Position numbers and translations under genes: made by a program
The notes under the pieces: generated by a model
The model's database searches: none
The model's input: the letters and a program-made list of their open reading frames with translations, nothing else
Told to the model about the DNA's origin: nothing
Assembly: GCA_964342695.1 (NCBI GenBank)
Contig: CAYFFV010000004.1
Location: 50,868 to 114,867, forward strand
From: CAYFFV01 sp964342695
GTDB taxonomy: Bacteria; Acidobacteriota; Vicinamibacteria; Vicinamibacterales; UBA8438
Reading direction: 5' to 3'
Length of the DNA stretch: 64,000 nucleotides
Shown: one piece after another, positions 42,976 to 51,336 of the stretch
Position numbering within the stretch: the stretch's first letter is position 1
Layout of the letters: each line of letters starts with the position of its first letter

Positions 42976-43892
42976 GGTTTCCCAGTATGATGTAAAAATA
43001 CATCCTCAAGGGTCGGTTTTCCAAAGGTAACAGACTCGATCTCCTCGGAAAATTTATCAACTAAATCCGATATAAATGCGTGCGCTTCTGGTCGTTCAAT
43101 ACGGAGACAATTATTTAGTATGGCAACTTCTTGATTAAATGCTTTACGGATTGCTTCTGCTAAAAGAGATAGATTTCTAGCATAAATAAGAAGGACTTCA
43201 CCCCCTATTTCCGCAACCAAATCTTCTGGGGAACCTAGTGCAACAATCGTTCCGTGATTCAGAATACAGACGCGGTCAGCCATAGTCGCTTCATCCATTA
43301 AATGAGTTGTCAGTATGATGCTCGTTCCTTTTTCTGAACGAAGCCTACCGATATGGCTCCAGAAATCTCTTCTCGCTCCTGGATCGAGTCCGGTGCTTGG
43401 TTCATCTAGGATAAGGACCGGTGGGTTTGGTAACCATGCTTTCGCCAACTCAACTCTTCTTTGGAGTCCACCGGAAAGTGTGTGCACACGATCGTCAGAT
43501 CGATTTCTTAAGTCTACTAAATCGAGAGCTTGGTCAACACGAGACCCTAAGTCTTTACCCCGTAGCCTGTACAAATGTCCGTGACACAAAAGATTTTCAC
43601 GAACCGTCAGTTGCTGGTCTAAAGATGGTGACTGAAACACTACACCAATTAGGCGTCTTATCTCTGAAGATGAAAGTGTCACGTCATTGCCAAAGATGTG
43701 CACCTTTTCAGGTATAGTCGGTAATAAGGTTGAAATTATCCGGAACAAGGTTGTTTTACCGCTTCCGTTGGGTCCAAGGAGAGCGAATTGTGTCCCTTGT
43801 TCGACAGTGAAACTAACGTTTGACAAGGCACGCCGTTCGCCATAGTTATGGCTTAGACCACTAACGGTGAGAGCATCATTATTTAAAGGCAC
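42966..43892 (-). CDS. ABC transporter ATP-binding protein
   Basis: A 308-residue ATPase. Walker A is GPNGSGKTTLF, the signature is LSGGLQRRVELAKAW, and Walker B is VLILDEPSTGLDPGARRDFW with the H-loop TTHLMDEA. A C-terminal extension of about 80 residues follows the nucleotide-binding domain, as in DrrA/CcmA-like exporters. It overlaps ctaB at its start (14 bp) and the permease at its end (10 bp). It is in the heme A unit, and no other ABC partner is needed. Confidence 0.95.
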   Translation of the reverse strand: MPLNNDALTVSGLSHNYGERRALSNVSFTVEQGTQFALLGPNGSGKTTLFRIISTLLPTIPEKVHIFGNDVTLSSSEIRRLIGVVFQSPSLDQQLTVRENLLCHGHLYRLRGKDLGSRVDQALDLVDLRNRSDDRVHTLSGGLQRRVELAKAWLPNPPVLILDEPSTGLDPGARRDFWSHIGRLRSEKGTSIILTTHLMDEATMADRVCILNHGTIVALGSPEDLVAEIGGEVLLIYARNLSLLAEAIRKAFNQEVAILNNCLRIERPEAHAFISDLVDKFSEEIESVTFGKPTLEDVFLHHTGKPWI

Positions 43893-44775
43893 GTTCCGTA
43901 ACCAGCAAGATCCATAAACATGGTAAATAAATCAGTGACATGTGAAATAGTAACCGGGCTCTGGCAGTGGTGCGTTGTAATGCGAAACGAACCGCAGGTA
44001 CCAAAAATATAACATTGAGTATTGTCGAAAAGACCAGATAAATAAATCCTCCCATGTTTATTAAAAGAGGTAGCAGGCTAATGGGAATTAGAACAATAGT
44101 CCAGGTAAGTGCATGAGTACCAGTTCTTTTTCCAGTCGGATCGATTGCTGCTAAGACAGGTAGTTTTGCGCGCACAAAATCTTCTCGGTACACCCATGAA
44201 AGTGCATGAAAATGCGGAAGTTGCCAGAAGAAAACGATTGCAAATAAGATTAGCGCTTCAAAAGTGATGGTTCCTCTCGCAGCCGTCCAACCAAGTACGG
44301 CTGGAAGGCCTCCTGGAAACGCTCCAATTAATGTTGACCATGGTGTCGTGCGCTTGAGAGGTGTATATAGAAGAATATAACTTGCGACTGTCGTCAGCGC
44401 GACCAAACCCGCAATAAAATTGGTGAAATAGAGTAATTGAGACAGACCAGCGGTAGCCAGTGCTAAACCAAAAACACGTGCATCGGGCACTTCGATACGT
44501 CCAGCAGGGATCGGTCTTTTTCGAGTTCTCAACATGGTCTCATCTAGGTCGCTCTCGGCTACCTGATTGAGTACCGAGGCTCCTCCAGCTACTAAGGCAG
44601 TGCCGATAATAGTGTGCAAAAGTCCACTTGCATCCATGGGAGCGATTAGTCCTAGATAGTAGCTAATGCCTGTTGTAATCACTACAAGTGAATTAAGTCT
44701 TGGTTTTGTTAGAGCTAAAAGGTCAACAAGTTTCGATTGGCGACCTTCAGGCAAAGCAGTGGCAGCCGCCTTCAT
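43879..44775 (-). CDS. ctaB: Heme O synthase (protoheme IX farnesyltransferase)
   Basis: A 298-residue polytopic prenyltransferase that converts heme b to heme O for heme-copper oxidases. The two Asp-rich motifs are recognisable as NQVAESDLDETMLRTRKRP (motif I) and the later YREDFVRAKLPVL region (motif II). About nine helices are visible. The start overlaps the ctaA stop by 4 bp. The order ctaA-ctaB with overlapping reading frames is typical of aa3 oxidase biogenesis clusters. The oxidase subunits themselves are not in this window. Confidence 0.95.
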   Translation of the reverse strand: MKAAATALPEGRQSKLVDLLALTKPRLNSLVVITTGISYYLGLIAPMDASGLLHTIIGTALVAGGASVLNQVAESDLDETMLRTRKRPIPAGRIEVPDARVFGLALATAGLSQLLYFTNFIAGLVALTTVASYILLYTPLKRTTPWSTLIGAFPGGLPAVLGWTAARGTITFEALILFAIVFFWQLPHFHALSWVYREDFVRAKLPVLAAIDPTGKRTGTHALTWTIVLIPISLLPLLINMGGFIYLVFSTILNVIFLVPAVRFALQRTTARARLLFHMSLIYLPCLWILLVTERAFK

Positions 44776-45773
44776 GAACTAGCTCCGGATGGGTTACTGG
44801 ATGAGAGTACTAATGGGACCTCCGTAGCGATTACATACTTGTCAGCTCGATCATCAAACATGAAACGGTGTACACGCAGGTAGAGGACAATCGTGCTTAC
44901 GAATAAAAGGGCACCAGTTGCAACGTGAGCCGTGTTAAAAGAGACGGCTCTTTCGCTGGTTATGGTCAAGGCTCCCAATGTGAACTGGGTAATCACAACC
45001 ACAATTAGTAGAAATGCGGGGCGAGCCAATTCTTTTCTCTGCATATGGTGCTTTAGAATGTGCCCCGCGGTGGCAAGTGTGAGAAAGGTGACCAGAACTG
45101 CGCCAACTCGATGGCTGAAATGAATGGCGATAGATAAATCCCAGAAGGGCGGAATTATTTTTCCAAACGCCAGAGGGAAATCAGGTATTGCGAGACCAGC
45201 TCCGAGGTGACGCATCGTGGCGCCAAGGATAATTTGTAAATAGATGATACATGGAAGGATGAAAGTTAGTTTCGTAAGAATGTGATCCGAAAAAATTTCA
45301 TGTTCGTCTGTTTTTTCTCGGTCGTAGCTGCTTAGCCAGCCTTTAGATGTAAAGGTGGCAAGGCTCACAATAGCTGCAAAAAATATTTGTGCAAGTCCTG
45401 CGTGACTGATTGATATTATTGGTGGCAAGAAGTACAACACGGTGATTCCACCCAATAATCCCTGAACAATCACGGCGATAAGGGCGAACCATCCTAAACG
45501 ACGCACCCATTTTCTGCTGTCAATTCTTGAAATCCAGAAGGCGAGTCCGATTGTCAGGAGGCCGACGATGCTAGCAATAAGCCGATGTCCATGTTCATAG
45601 AGAATTCCTCCAACCATTTTTGATAATGGAAATGAAAACATGAAGTAGCCATAGGTGTTCGGCCAATCCGGAACGGCCAGTCCAGAATCTGTGCTGGTTA
45701 CGAGTCCCCCGACTGTGATCAGGACAAGTGTGGCTATTGCGAGTAATCTGTTGTAGTAGTGCAGCCAAGGCAT
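44772..45773 (-). CDS. ctaA: Heme A synthase
   Basis: A 333-residue membrane protein that oxidises heme O to heme A. Diagnostic segments are the N-terminal VTSTDSGLAVPDWPNTYGYF, the paired histidines in LYEHGHRLIAS and PIISISHAGLAQ, and the second-half repeat MRHLGAGLAIPDFPL with HFSHRVGA and FNTAHVATGA. About eight helices are visible. It opens the unit ctaA-ctaB-ABC-ABC-DUF420, all with overlapping or abutting frames. The cupredoxin-like lipoprotein gene ends 108 bp upstream. Confidence 0.95.
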   Translation of the reverse strand: MPWLHYYNRLLAIATLVLITVGGLVTSTDSGLAVPDWPNTYGYFMFSFPLSKMVGGILYEHGHRLIASIVGLLTIGLAFWISRIDSRKWVRRLGWFALIAVIVQGLLGGITVLYFLPPIISISHAGLAQIFFAAIVSLATFTSKGWLSSYDREKTDEHEIFSDHILTKLTFILPCIIYLQIILGATMRHLGAGLAIPDFPLAFGKIIPPFWDLSIAIHFSHRVGAVLVTFLTLATAGHILKHHMQRKELARPAFLLIVVVITQFTLGALTITSERAVSFNTAHVATGALLFVSTIVLYLRVHRFMFDDRADKYVIATEVPLVLSSSNPSGASS

Positions 45774-45823
45774 TGGTTAGTAATGATTCTATAGTGGCCG
45801 CGGTGGGTTAGTAAGCAAGGATT

Positions 45824-45854
45824 GCGAACGAGGATCTTCTTGAACCCCGTTCGC
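45824..45854 (-). other. Hairpin between cupredoxin-like gene and ctaA
   Basis: GCGAACGAGG (45824-45833) and CCCCGTTCGC (45845-45854) form a ten-base stem with one mismatch and an 11-base loop. It lies just after the cupredoxin-like stop codon and 51 bp before ctaA. No T-tract follows on the minus strand, so it may be a weak attenuator or a mRNA processing site. Confidence 0.35.
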
Positions 45855-45881
45855 TCCAATTGCTACACAAAGTACAGATTG

Positions 45882-46655
45882 TTAGCCGACAGTGAACGTG
45901 AAACTAACTTCTGCAGTTGCTCCTTCACCCACCGTTACATTTTGCGTCTGCGTGCCCAACATTTCGTGCCATGCCTCTAGCACGTAATCACCAGGCGGCA
46001 ACGCACTGATGTCAAACTTACCGTCTGCCATGGTCGTTGCGAAAAATGGGTGATCCAGAACGCCCACATGAGCATTCATCCAGCCGTGGACGTCACACTT
46101 AAATGGAACCATGACTTCGGCGGTTTCAAATTGCCGTTCGAACCGCATGCCCTGAATAGGCTGACCGGTGTTGAATTCGTCATTATTTTCAGGGGTGGCA
46201 TGAATGTTGTGCAAGGTTGGATCGCTGTTAACGATTTCCAATGTTTGCCCGACACGTATTCCAAAGACGTGCGGGGTGTATCGGCAACCTTGTTGGTCAA
46301 GGGTCAGTGTTTCAGTAGCGGGTGGAAAGGTTCGTCCTTCTAGACCTTCCTTTACATAAACAAAAACGTTGCCAAGAGTACCTGAGTCACCGACTACGTA
46401 GTATTCGGTTTCGGTGTTAGTCGCAGCGGCAACGCAGTCTGGATCAGAATTCATACGTATTTGCTCAGCAGCTGGGGCAGTTCCTTCCAAGGAAATCATT
46501 CCCACAATTGAACCAGCAGATGCAGGATCAACAGCTGCGGCTGGTGGTGGAGCGGGAGCCGCAGACTCTGAAGCTGTTTCTGAGCCGCCACCGCCACATG
46601 CGTTGGCTGCGAGTACGATAATTGAGACAAACGCCCAGACTGTTTGATGCAACAT
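45882..46655 (-). CDS. Cupredoxin-like lipoprotein
   Basis: A lipoprotein of about 257 residues. The start is set at ATG 46655, because AGGAG lies eight bases before it. An in-frame ATG at 46676 has no such site. A lipobox-like LAANACGGGG (Cys20) is followed by an Ala/Pro-rich linker and a cupredoxin-like beta domain. Candidate type 1 copper ligands are His in PTLHNIH and the C-x2-H-x2-M cluster in KCDVHGWM. A C-terminal CarboxypepD_reg-like sandwich (DGKFDISALPPGDYVLEAWHE) ends the protein. Upstream of ctaA, it could be an electron carrier or copper-delivery protein for the oxidase. Confidence 0.86.
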   Translation of the reverse strand: MLHQTVWAFVSIIVLAANACGGGGSETASESAAPAPPPAAAVDPASAGSIVGMISLEGTAPAAEQIRMNSDPDCVAAATNTETEYYVVGDSGTLGNVFVYVKEGLEGRTFPPATETLTLDQQGCRYTPHVFGIRVGQTLEIVNSDPTLHNIHATPENNDEFNTGQPIQGMRFERQFETAEVMVPFKCDVHGWMNAHVGVLDHPFFATTMADGKFDISALPPGDYVLEAWHEMLGTQTQNVTVGEGATAEVSFTFTVG

Positions 46656-46774
46656 TAAAAATTCTCCTAACGCCAAATTTGGGATTTAGAGTACCCGAGG
46701 ATCTACACTGTGTTATAGGCCTCTATTAATTCGATCTTCAAAATATAAGGTTACCACATGGGTGGGGGTTCAGG

Positions 46775-48166
46775 CTATGGAAGAGTTACTTCCAATGCTC
46801 TTATTTTTCTAAAAACTCTGTCCTCGATCCAGTGATCATCCCACCATTCTACGGGCGACACAGGACGTCCTGCCAGTAGAGTCGAGAAATGCAAATGATC
46901 TCCTCCTGCAAGGCCGGTTTGACCGCTTCGACCAATTTCATGATCTTTCATTACAACGTCACCATTTTGCACATTAATAGACGAAAGATGAGCGTACAGA
47001 GTTTGTAGTCCCATACCATGATCAATAACGACACAATTTCCAAAAATCCCTAAGTAATCCGAATAAATAACCCGACCCTTGTTCGCTGCTTGTATAGGAG
47101 CGTTCGCTGTTGAGGCTAAATCGAAGCCTAGATGTATTTGTTGATCTATTTCGTTACCTTGATAAAGGTATGTACGATGATCTGCAAATCCTGATTCCAC
47201 TTGAGAATTTATTAATTGACGAAAACCATCCTCCCATGACATCCAAGACGCTGTTTTGTCCGACAGTGTCACGAGGGCTGCTCGGTTACGACGACGAAGT
47301 TCACCATTTATAAAGAGGTATAGGTCTAGTAACTCTTGGTTGGAGACGTCAGAGTCTTCGTCAGCCAAATCTGGAACCCTTTCGATCATTTCTGGCATTA
47401 CCCTTCTCAGAAAAGCGTTATCAACTTGAATCTGAGAACGACGGAAGTTACGAGGGAATCGTCTGTGATTGAAAGAAACACGAGTTTCGTTACCGGCCGG
47501 ATCTCGAGCGAATATATTGAATGGTGTATTGAAATCCTGTTCAGCTAATAGCGCAAAGTAAGCAGCTCGAATACCGGCATCTGGGGAGTTATTATTTCTT
47601 GGCACCGAATAACCTTGATATTCTTGATTTCCTACAACAACACCAGAAGAACTATCTACGGGCGATACTTGGTACAGAATGAACTCCGCGCCACCGTGGT
47701 TCACGTGATGAAATTGTGAAAGCACAGTTACTTCAGGAAGTTCAAATCGAATTTCGATGTCGGTTCTTACTTCGGCAGTTCGTTCACGAAATCCGAAGAA
47801 CGTAGGAATACTGGCAGTAAGTGATATGGTGCCCGGGCCAGTGTGTAGTGTTGGATATGCGGTGTGATTAAATGTATGGCTTATCCGGATCTTATCTTCA
47901 CTGATTTGCTCAAATCTGGATGAACCCGGCTGTTCCAGGGAAAAGAGCAGAGTTGACACTCCTCCCTGCTCAATGAGTACTTCAAGTTTTATAAATTCAG
48001 TGTTTGGAGCCCGTATAGTCGCATCAAATTCTGCGGTTCGTCCCAGAAACTTTGTTGGCTGAAGAATTTCAAGTGAAAAAATTTCAGATCTAGTGTTTGA
48101 AACGTAGAATCCAACACCTGACCCTAATGCCAATACTAAGATAAGTCTGAATAGAAAACGACGCAC
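46775..48166 (-). CDS. Membrane-anchored M23-family metallopeptidase
   Basis: A 463-residue protein with an N-terminal hydrophobic anchor (about 6-23). A long beta-rich periplasmic region (about 30-330) and a C-terminal M23/LytM endopeptidase domain follow. The zinc ligands are visible in HLGFD (His-x3-Asp) and in GDHLHFS, with the LYAHLSS histidine between. All three elements of an active LytM peptidase are present, so it should cut peptidoglycan cross-links. It does not resemble the EnvC/NlpD division-factor pattern in its N-terminal part. The gene starts 40 bp from the divergently oriented tRNA. Confidence 0.92.
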   Translation of the reverse strand: MRRFLFRLILVLALGSGVGFYVSNTRSEIFSLEILQPTKFLGRTAEFDATIRAPNTEFIKLEVLIEQGGVSTLLFSLEQPGSSRFEQISEDKIRISHTFNHTAYPTLHTGPGTISLTASIPTFFGFRERTAEVRTDIEIRFELPEVTVLSQFHHVNHGGAEFILYQVSPVDSSSGVVVGNQEYQGYSVPRNNNSPDAGIRAAYFALLAEQDFNTPFNIFARDPAGNETRVSFNHRRFPRNFRRSQIQVDNAFLRRVMPEMIERVPDLADEDSDVSNQELLDLYLFINGELRRRNRAALVTLSDKTASWMSWEDGFRQLINSQVESGFADHRTYLYQGNEIDQQIHLGFDLASTANAPIQAANKGRVIYSDYLGIFGNCVVIDHGMGLQTLYAHLSSINVQNGDVVMKDHEIGRSGQTGLAGGDHLHFSTLLAGRPVSPVEWWDDHWIEDRVFRKIRALEVTLP

Positions 48167-48205
48167 CTGCCTATGATATAGAATTGGAAGCCGTTCTAAC
48201 TAGAT

Positions 48206-48280
48206 GGCGGTATCGTCTAGGGGTTAGGATACGTGGTTCTCATCCACGAGACCGGGGTTCGATTCCCCGTACCGCTACCA
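48206..48280 (+). tRNA. tRNA-Glu (anticodon CTC)
   Basis: A 75-nt cloverleaf. The acceptor stem GGCGGTA pairs with TACCGCT, with a G1-T72 wobble. The anticodon stem CGTGG/CCACG encloses loop TTCTCAT (anticodon CTC, reading GAG). The T arm is CGGGG-TTCGATT-CCCCG, and the 3' ACCA is encoded. It is followed within 10 bases by a T-run. Confidence 0.95.
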
Positions 48281-48364
48281 AACGCTTTTTTGGGGTTCTT
48301 AATATGTTTCTAAAAGCAATTAAGCAATCATTTACTTGGAAAGAAACGCCTTCCTCATTCATAG

Positions 48365-48688
48365 GATTCCCAGAACGGTTCGTTACTTGGTCCTCATTTT
48401 GATAACGATGCGGTTCAGATTTTTCTTGATGAGGTAGGTGCACAATCCCATTTCTATCGAGACGATGAGGAATTATGTAATGAGGTTGCTGGTTTACTTG
48501 CCTCGGGTAAGGTTGTTGGCTGGTTTCAGGGACAAATGGAATTTGGTCCACGCGCGCTAGGTGGGCGAAGTATCTTGGGGGATCCTAGAAATCCAGAAAT
48601 GCAATCGATGATGAACCGCAAGATAAAGTTTCGAGAATCATTTAGGCCCTTATTTATACTTTGTTCTAGAAAATTTTTTATTGGCTAA
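48365..48688 (+). pseudogene. Carbamoyltransferase (NodU/CmcH family) C-terminal fragment
   Basis: An open frame of 107 codons with no start codon before it (a TAG lies directly upstream). Its translation keeps unmistakable carbamoyltransferase blocks, with LGPHFDND, EELCNEVAGLLASGKVVGW, FQGQMEFGPRALGGRSILG, DPRNPEMQSMMNRKIKF and RESFRPL. After RESFRPL the match ends. A +1 shift reads VLENFLLAKPHFSE, which may be the frame-shifted continuation. The N-terminal 400 residues or so of the enzyme are missing. It lies 84 bp after the tRNA gene. 48689-48830 contains no feature that I can recognise. Confidence 0.8.
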
Positions 48689-48830
48689 ACCGCATTTCAG
48701 TGAATCATGATTTTGGCGAGCATCAAAATCCCTGAAAGTTTTTGGCTGTTGTGACACACTGCTTGTGTTTGACTTGTGCGGATAATTTTTTGATGCCGAG
48801 CAAATGGCTTTCATTTGTATTAACTTTTTT

Positions 48831-49391
48831 TCAGATGTCGTCAACCAATTCGAAAAATACATTTGCTTGGCGCGCATGTTCTTCCAAAATAATATGGTTC
48901 CAAGAGGCACTTAATGTATCTAATACCTGTTTCTGATACCACACCATTTCTTTTAATGAAGCACTAAAAAAGTTAAAGAAACTTTCCCCGTCATTTCTTA
49001 ATCCTTCGGACATTCTTGAAAGATTGTGAATCTTGTCTGCGGAAGCCACCGCCCATGCCGCATTACGAGGCGTTGCACGCAGTTGTTCAATATAAACTTC
49101 TTTTCTCTGTCGCCACTCGTGGGATTTTGAGGGTTCTGATACGTCCTGTATTGTGGCCAAAACGGTCTTTCCAAACAATGATTCAATGACGCCAGGAGCC
49201 AAGTCCGTGTCTTCCAAGGTATCGTGCAGCAGAGCAGCAATAATCGTATCTTCGTCAAACCCATAATCTGCAACAATCAGGGCGACTGATGTTACGTGTG
49301 TCGCTTGAAAACCTTTACCTGATTTTCCGCGACTAAGCCCATGAGACTCCAACATTGTAGTAAACGCAAGGTCGATTCGTTTCGAGTACAT
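48831..49391 (-). CDS. HD-domain phosphohydrolase, RelA/SpoT-hydrolase-like
   Basis: A 186-residue protein with an HD metal site, shown by THVTSVALIV, ALLHDTLEDTDL (His-Asp pair) and SADKIHNLSRM (the last Asp). The spacing and the LLHDTLEDT wording resemble the hydrolase domain of SpoT and small MESH1-like (p)ppGpp hydrolases. It lacks synthetase, TGS and ACT domains. Either nucleotide hydrolysis in the alarmone pathway or a related role fits. Its minus-strand start is 24 bp from the end of the VWA gene on the same strand, so the two may be co-transcribed. Confidence 0.88.
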   Translation of the reverse strand: MYSKRIDLAFTTMLESHGLSRGKSGKGFQATHVTSVALIVADYGFDEDTIIAALLHDTLEDTDLAPGVIESLFGKTVLATIQDVSEPSKSHEWRQRKEVYIEQLRATPRNAAWAVASADKIHNLSRMSEGLRNDGESFFNFFSASLKEMVWYQKQVLDTLSASWNHIILEEHARQANVFFELVDDI

Positions 49392-49415
49392 TTAGTTTTA
49401 AGAATAAGAATGCTT

Positions 49416-50342
49416 TTAGGGCGAAGCTGTTAAGTTTTTTCTTTCGGCAACATAACTGCGCCGAGCTCGGGCTTTCATGTTTTTATCGAGGAGCCGGATC
49501 TCGACAGAATGCGTTTTGCCATCTATTACAGGTGGAGAAAATCCCAGCACGTACTGGCTATGTAATTCTTGAGATACGCGCGTAAATGTAGAACCAAGTT
49601 CATCTGTAGCCCGGAGTTCAAAGTAACCGCCCCCTGTTTCTTCAGCTAACTGTTTCAGTCGGCGGTCAGGGCGTGTTTTCCGGTTACGACGCCCATCAAA
49701 ATATTCAACTTCAAGACCAATCGCATAAATCATGACTTCTTCCGCAATAGCCTGATTCAAGATGTTTTTCCATTTACTTGTGCTCGCGCTGTCCTGTCCG
49801 TCCGTTAGCACCAAAATAACTTTCCGAGTGCTAATCTCAGCAAGGGCATCAAGACTTTCTTGGATTGCGTCAAATAGTCTCGTATCGTTTCCGAAATCAA
49901 GCTTGTCGAGTTCATCAACGAGTTCATCGCGGTCGCCTATAAACGAGTTTGGTGAGATTTCTATTTTGTCATTGAAGGCTCCCACACGTGCTGTATCGCC
50001 CGGAAGCATCCTTATCAAAAATTGTTCAGCACCGCCCATTATAAGCTCCATGACGTTCGTTGTGCTGATGCTGGTGTCTAGCATGACGACGACTGTAATG
50101 GGCCGGACAGAATTGTCAAAAAGAACAATTTCCTGTTGTTGTGCATTATCAAGAATTAAAAAATCATCTTTTGTTAGACTGGGAACTAAGCGACCATTCC
50201 GGTCAGTTACAGTGACGTATAGATCAACTAACTCTGTGCCACTTCGAAACAGAGGAGATGACTGTTCTTGACCATTTGAGGGAAGGGTATGGAAAAATAG
50301 TAAAGTGGAGATAATTGTTATGGTCACATGACTGTTGGGCAT
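49416..50342 (-). CDS. Secreted VWA-domain protein (acidobacterial VWFA-related type)
   Basis: A 308-residue exported protein with a signal peptide and then the LYVTVTDRNGRLVPSLTKDDF region, the conserved beginning of the VWFA-related domain expanded in Acidobacteria. The MIDAS metal site is DTSIS in VVMLDTSISTTNVMEL, and LVLTDGQDSAS supplies later metal-site residues. The C-terminus resembles the AraC/outer-membrane VWA proteins with QYVLGFSPP. It probably acts in the periplasm or on the surface. Its strongest value is taxonomic, as a hint towards Acidobacteriota. Confidence 0.9.
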   Translation of the reverse strand: MPNSHVTITIISTLLFFHTLPSNGQEQSSPLFRSGTELVDLYVTVTDRNGRLVPSLTKDDFLILDNAQQQEIVLFDNSVRPITVVVMLDTSISTTNVMELIMGGAEQFLIRMLPGDTARVGAFNDKIEISPNSFIGDRDELVDELDKLDFGNDTRLFDAIQESLDALAEISTRKVILVLTDGQDSASTSKWKNILNQAIAEEVMIYAIGLEVEYFDGRRNRKTRPDRRLKQLAEETGGGYFELRATDELGSTFTRVSQELHSQYVLGFSPPVIDGKTHSVEIRLLDKNMKARARRSYVAERKNLTASP

Positions 50343-50571
50343 CGATCGAGCTTAACAATCTCGCCTGTCAGGTGCAATATTTGGATTAGATTGAGCCAGA
50401 AAGAATGTTAATAGGGGAGTCGCACTAGTTGGTTGGGTTCGAGGATGTTTATCTGGATTGATTGACGGACTAATCTGGTCGGGGATAACATCCACAAGTA
50501 ACAGGAGTTCAGTTTGGTATCTTGCAGTGATTGCTATTAGAGAGGTTTTGTAAAGGAACAGGATTTTTGAC

Positions 50572-51336
50572 ATGCTACAGTCATTTGTTATTACACTGCG
50601 CGAAGGTCTAGAGGCTTTTCTTATTATTGCGATAAGTTTGTCTTATCTTAGAAAAACGGGAAATCATCACCTTATTCCTGCTATTCACTGGGGCATTGCT
50701 GGTTCCATTGTATTGAGTATTGCTGCTGGTGTTGCGTTTGCCAGGGCTGCTAATCAGGCGCTTTGGGAAGGCATTCTCGCGTTAGTGGCTGCTGCGTTAG
50801 TTTCTTCCATGATTGTGCATATGTGGCGTGCGGGTCGCAGGATCAAGCAAGAAATTGAAGGAAAATTAGAAGCGTCGACATTGAAGGCTGGTACTGGGGC
50901 GTTTTTGGGAGTTTTCGGATTTACGTTATTAATGATTACCCGTGAAGGGATGGAGACAGCCCTCATGATGAACGCGTTGCTGTTTCAAGTGCAGTCTGTG
51001 TCTCTTATAACGGGGGCAGTATTAGGTGTTCTTTGTGCGGCCGTTGTTGCCGTATTATGGGCTAAATTTGGGCATCGAGTTAATTTAGGGAAATTTTTCC
51101 AAGTTACGGCTGTTTTTCTGTGTGTTTTCGTTGTCCAGCTTGTTATTTATGGGTTTCACGAACTTACTGAAGCCAATATTTTTCCCTATAGTGAACCATT
51201 GCATTGGGCCACTGAACCGTATGGACCCGACGGTCAGTACGGCCAATATTTCACATATCTGCTCGTAATTTTGCCTTTGGGCTGGTTAGCTTTTTCATCA
51301 TGGTCGACCCGTGGGCAATCCAAGCAAACCACGTGA
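50572..51336 (+). CDS. FTR1/EfeU-family iron permease
   Basis: A 254-residue membrane protein of the FTR1/EfeU family, which takes up iron after oxidation. The two REGxE motifs are present as REGLEAF near the N-terminus and REGMETA in helix 4, the expected iron-binding acidic sites. Seven helices are visible. EfeU normally works with a periplasmic EfeO or with a multicopper oxidase, and neither is found here. The next gene, encoding a secreted beta-propeller dehydrogenase-like protein, is translationally coupled, with GTG overlapping its TGA. Confidence 0.93.
   Translation: MLQSFVITLREGLEAFLIIAISLSYLRKTGNHHLIPAIHWGIAGSIVLSIAAGVAFARAANQALWEGILALVAAALVSSMIVHMWRAGRRIKQEIEGKLEASTLKAGTGAFLGVFGFTLLMITREGMETALMMNALLFQVQSVSLITGAVLGVLCAAVVAVLWAKFGHRVNLGKFFQVTAVFLCVFVVQLVIYGFHELTEANIFPYSEPLHWATEPYGPDGQYGQYFTYLLVILPLGWLAFSSWSTRGQSKQTT

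Noticed and set aside
45824..45860. tRNA-like 3' end (a GTTCGCTCCA sequence) near ctaA
   Set aside because: It belongs to a simple hairpin. No D, anticodon or T arm can be folded around it.
49762..50271. A 169-codon plus-strand frame opposite the VWA gene
   Set aside because: The minus-strand frame has a signal peptide and MIDAS motif. The plus frame is its Ser-rich shadow.
50352..50573. A 73-codon minus-strand frame in the gap before the FTR1 gene
   Set aside because: No ribosome binding site, no domain and proline/threonine-rich content. It starts two bases from the FTR1 start on the other strand. The 229 bp gap otherwise shows nothing.
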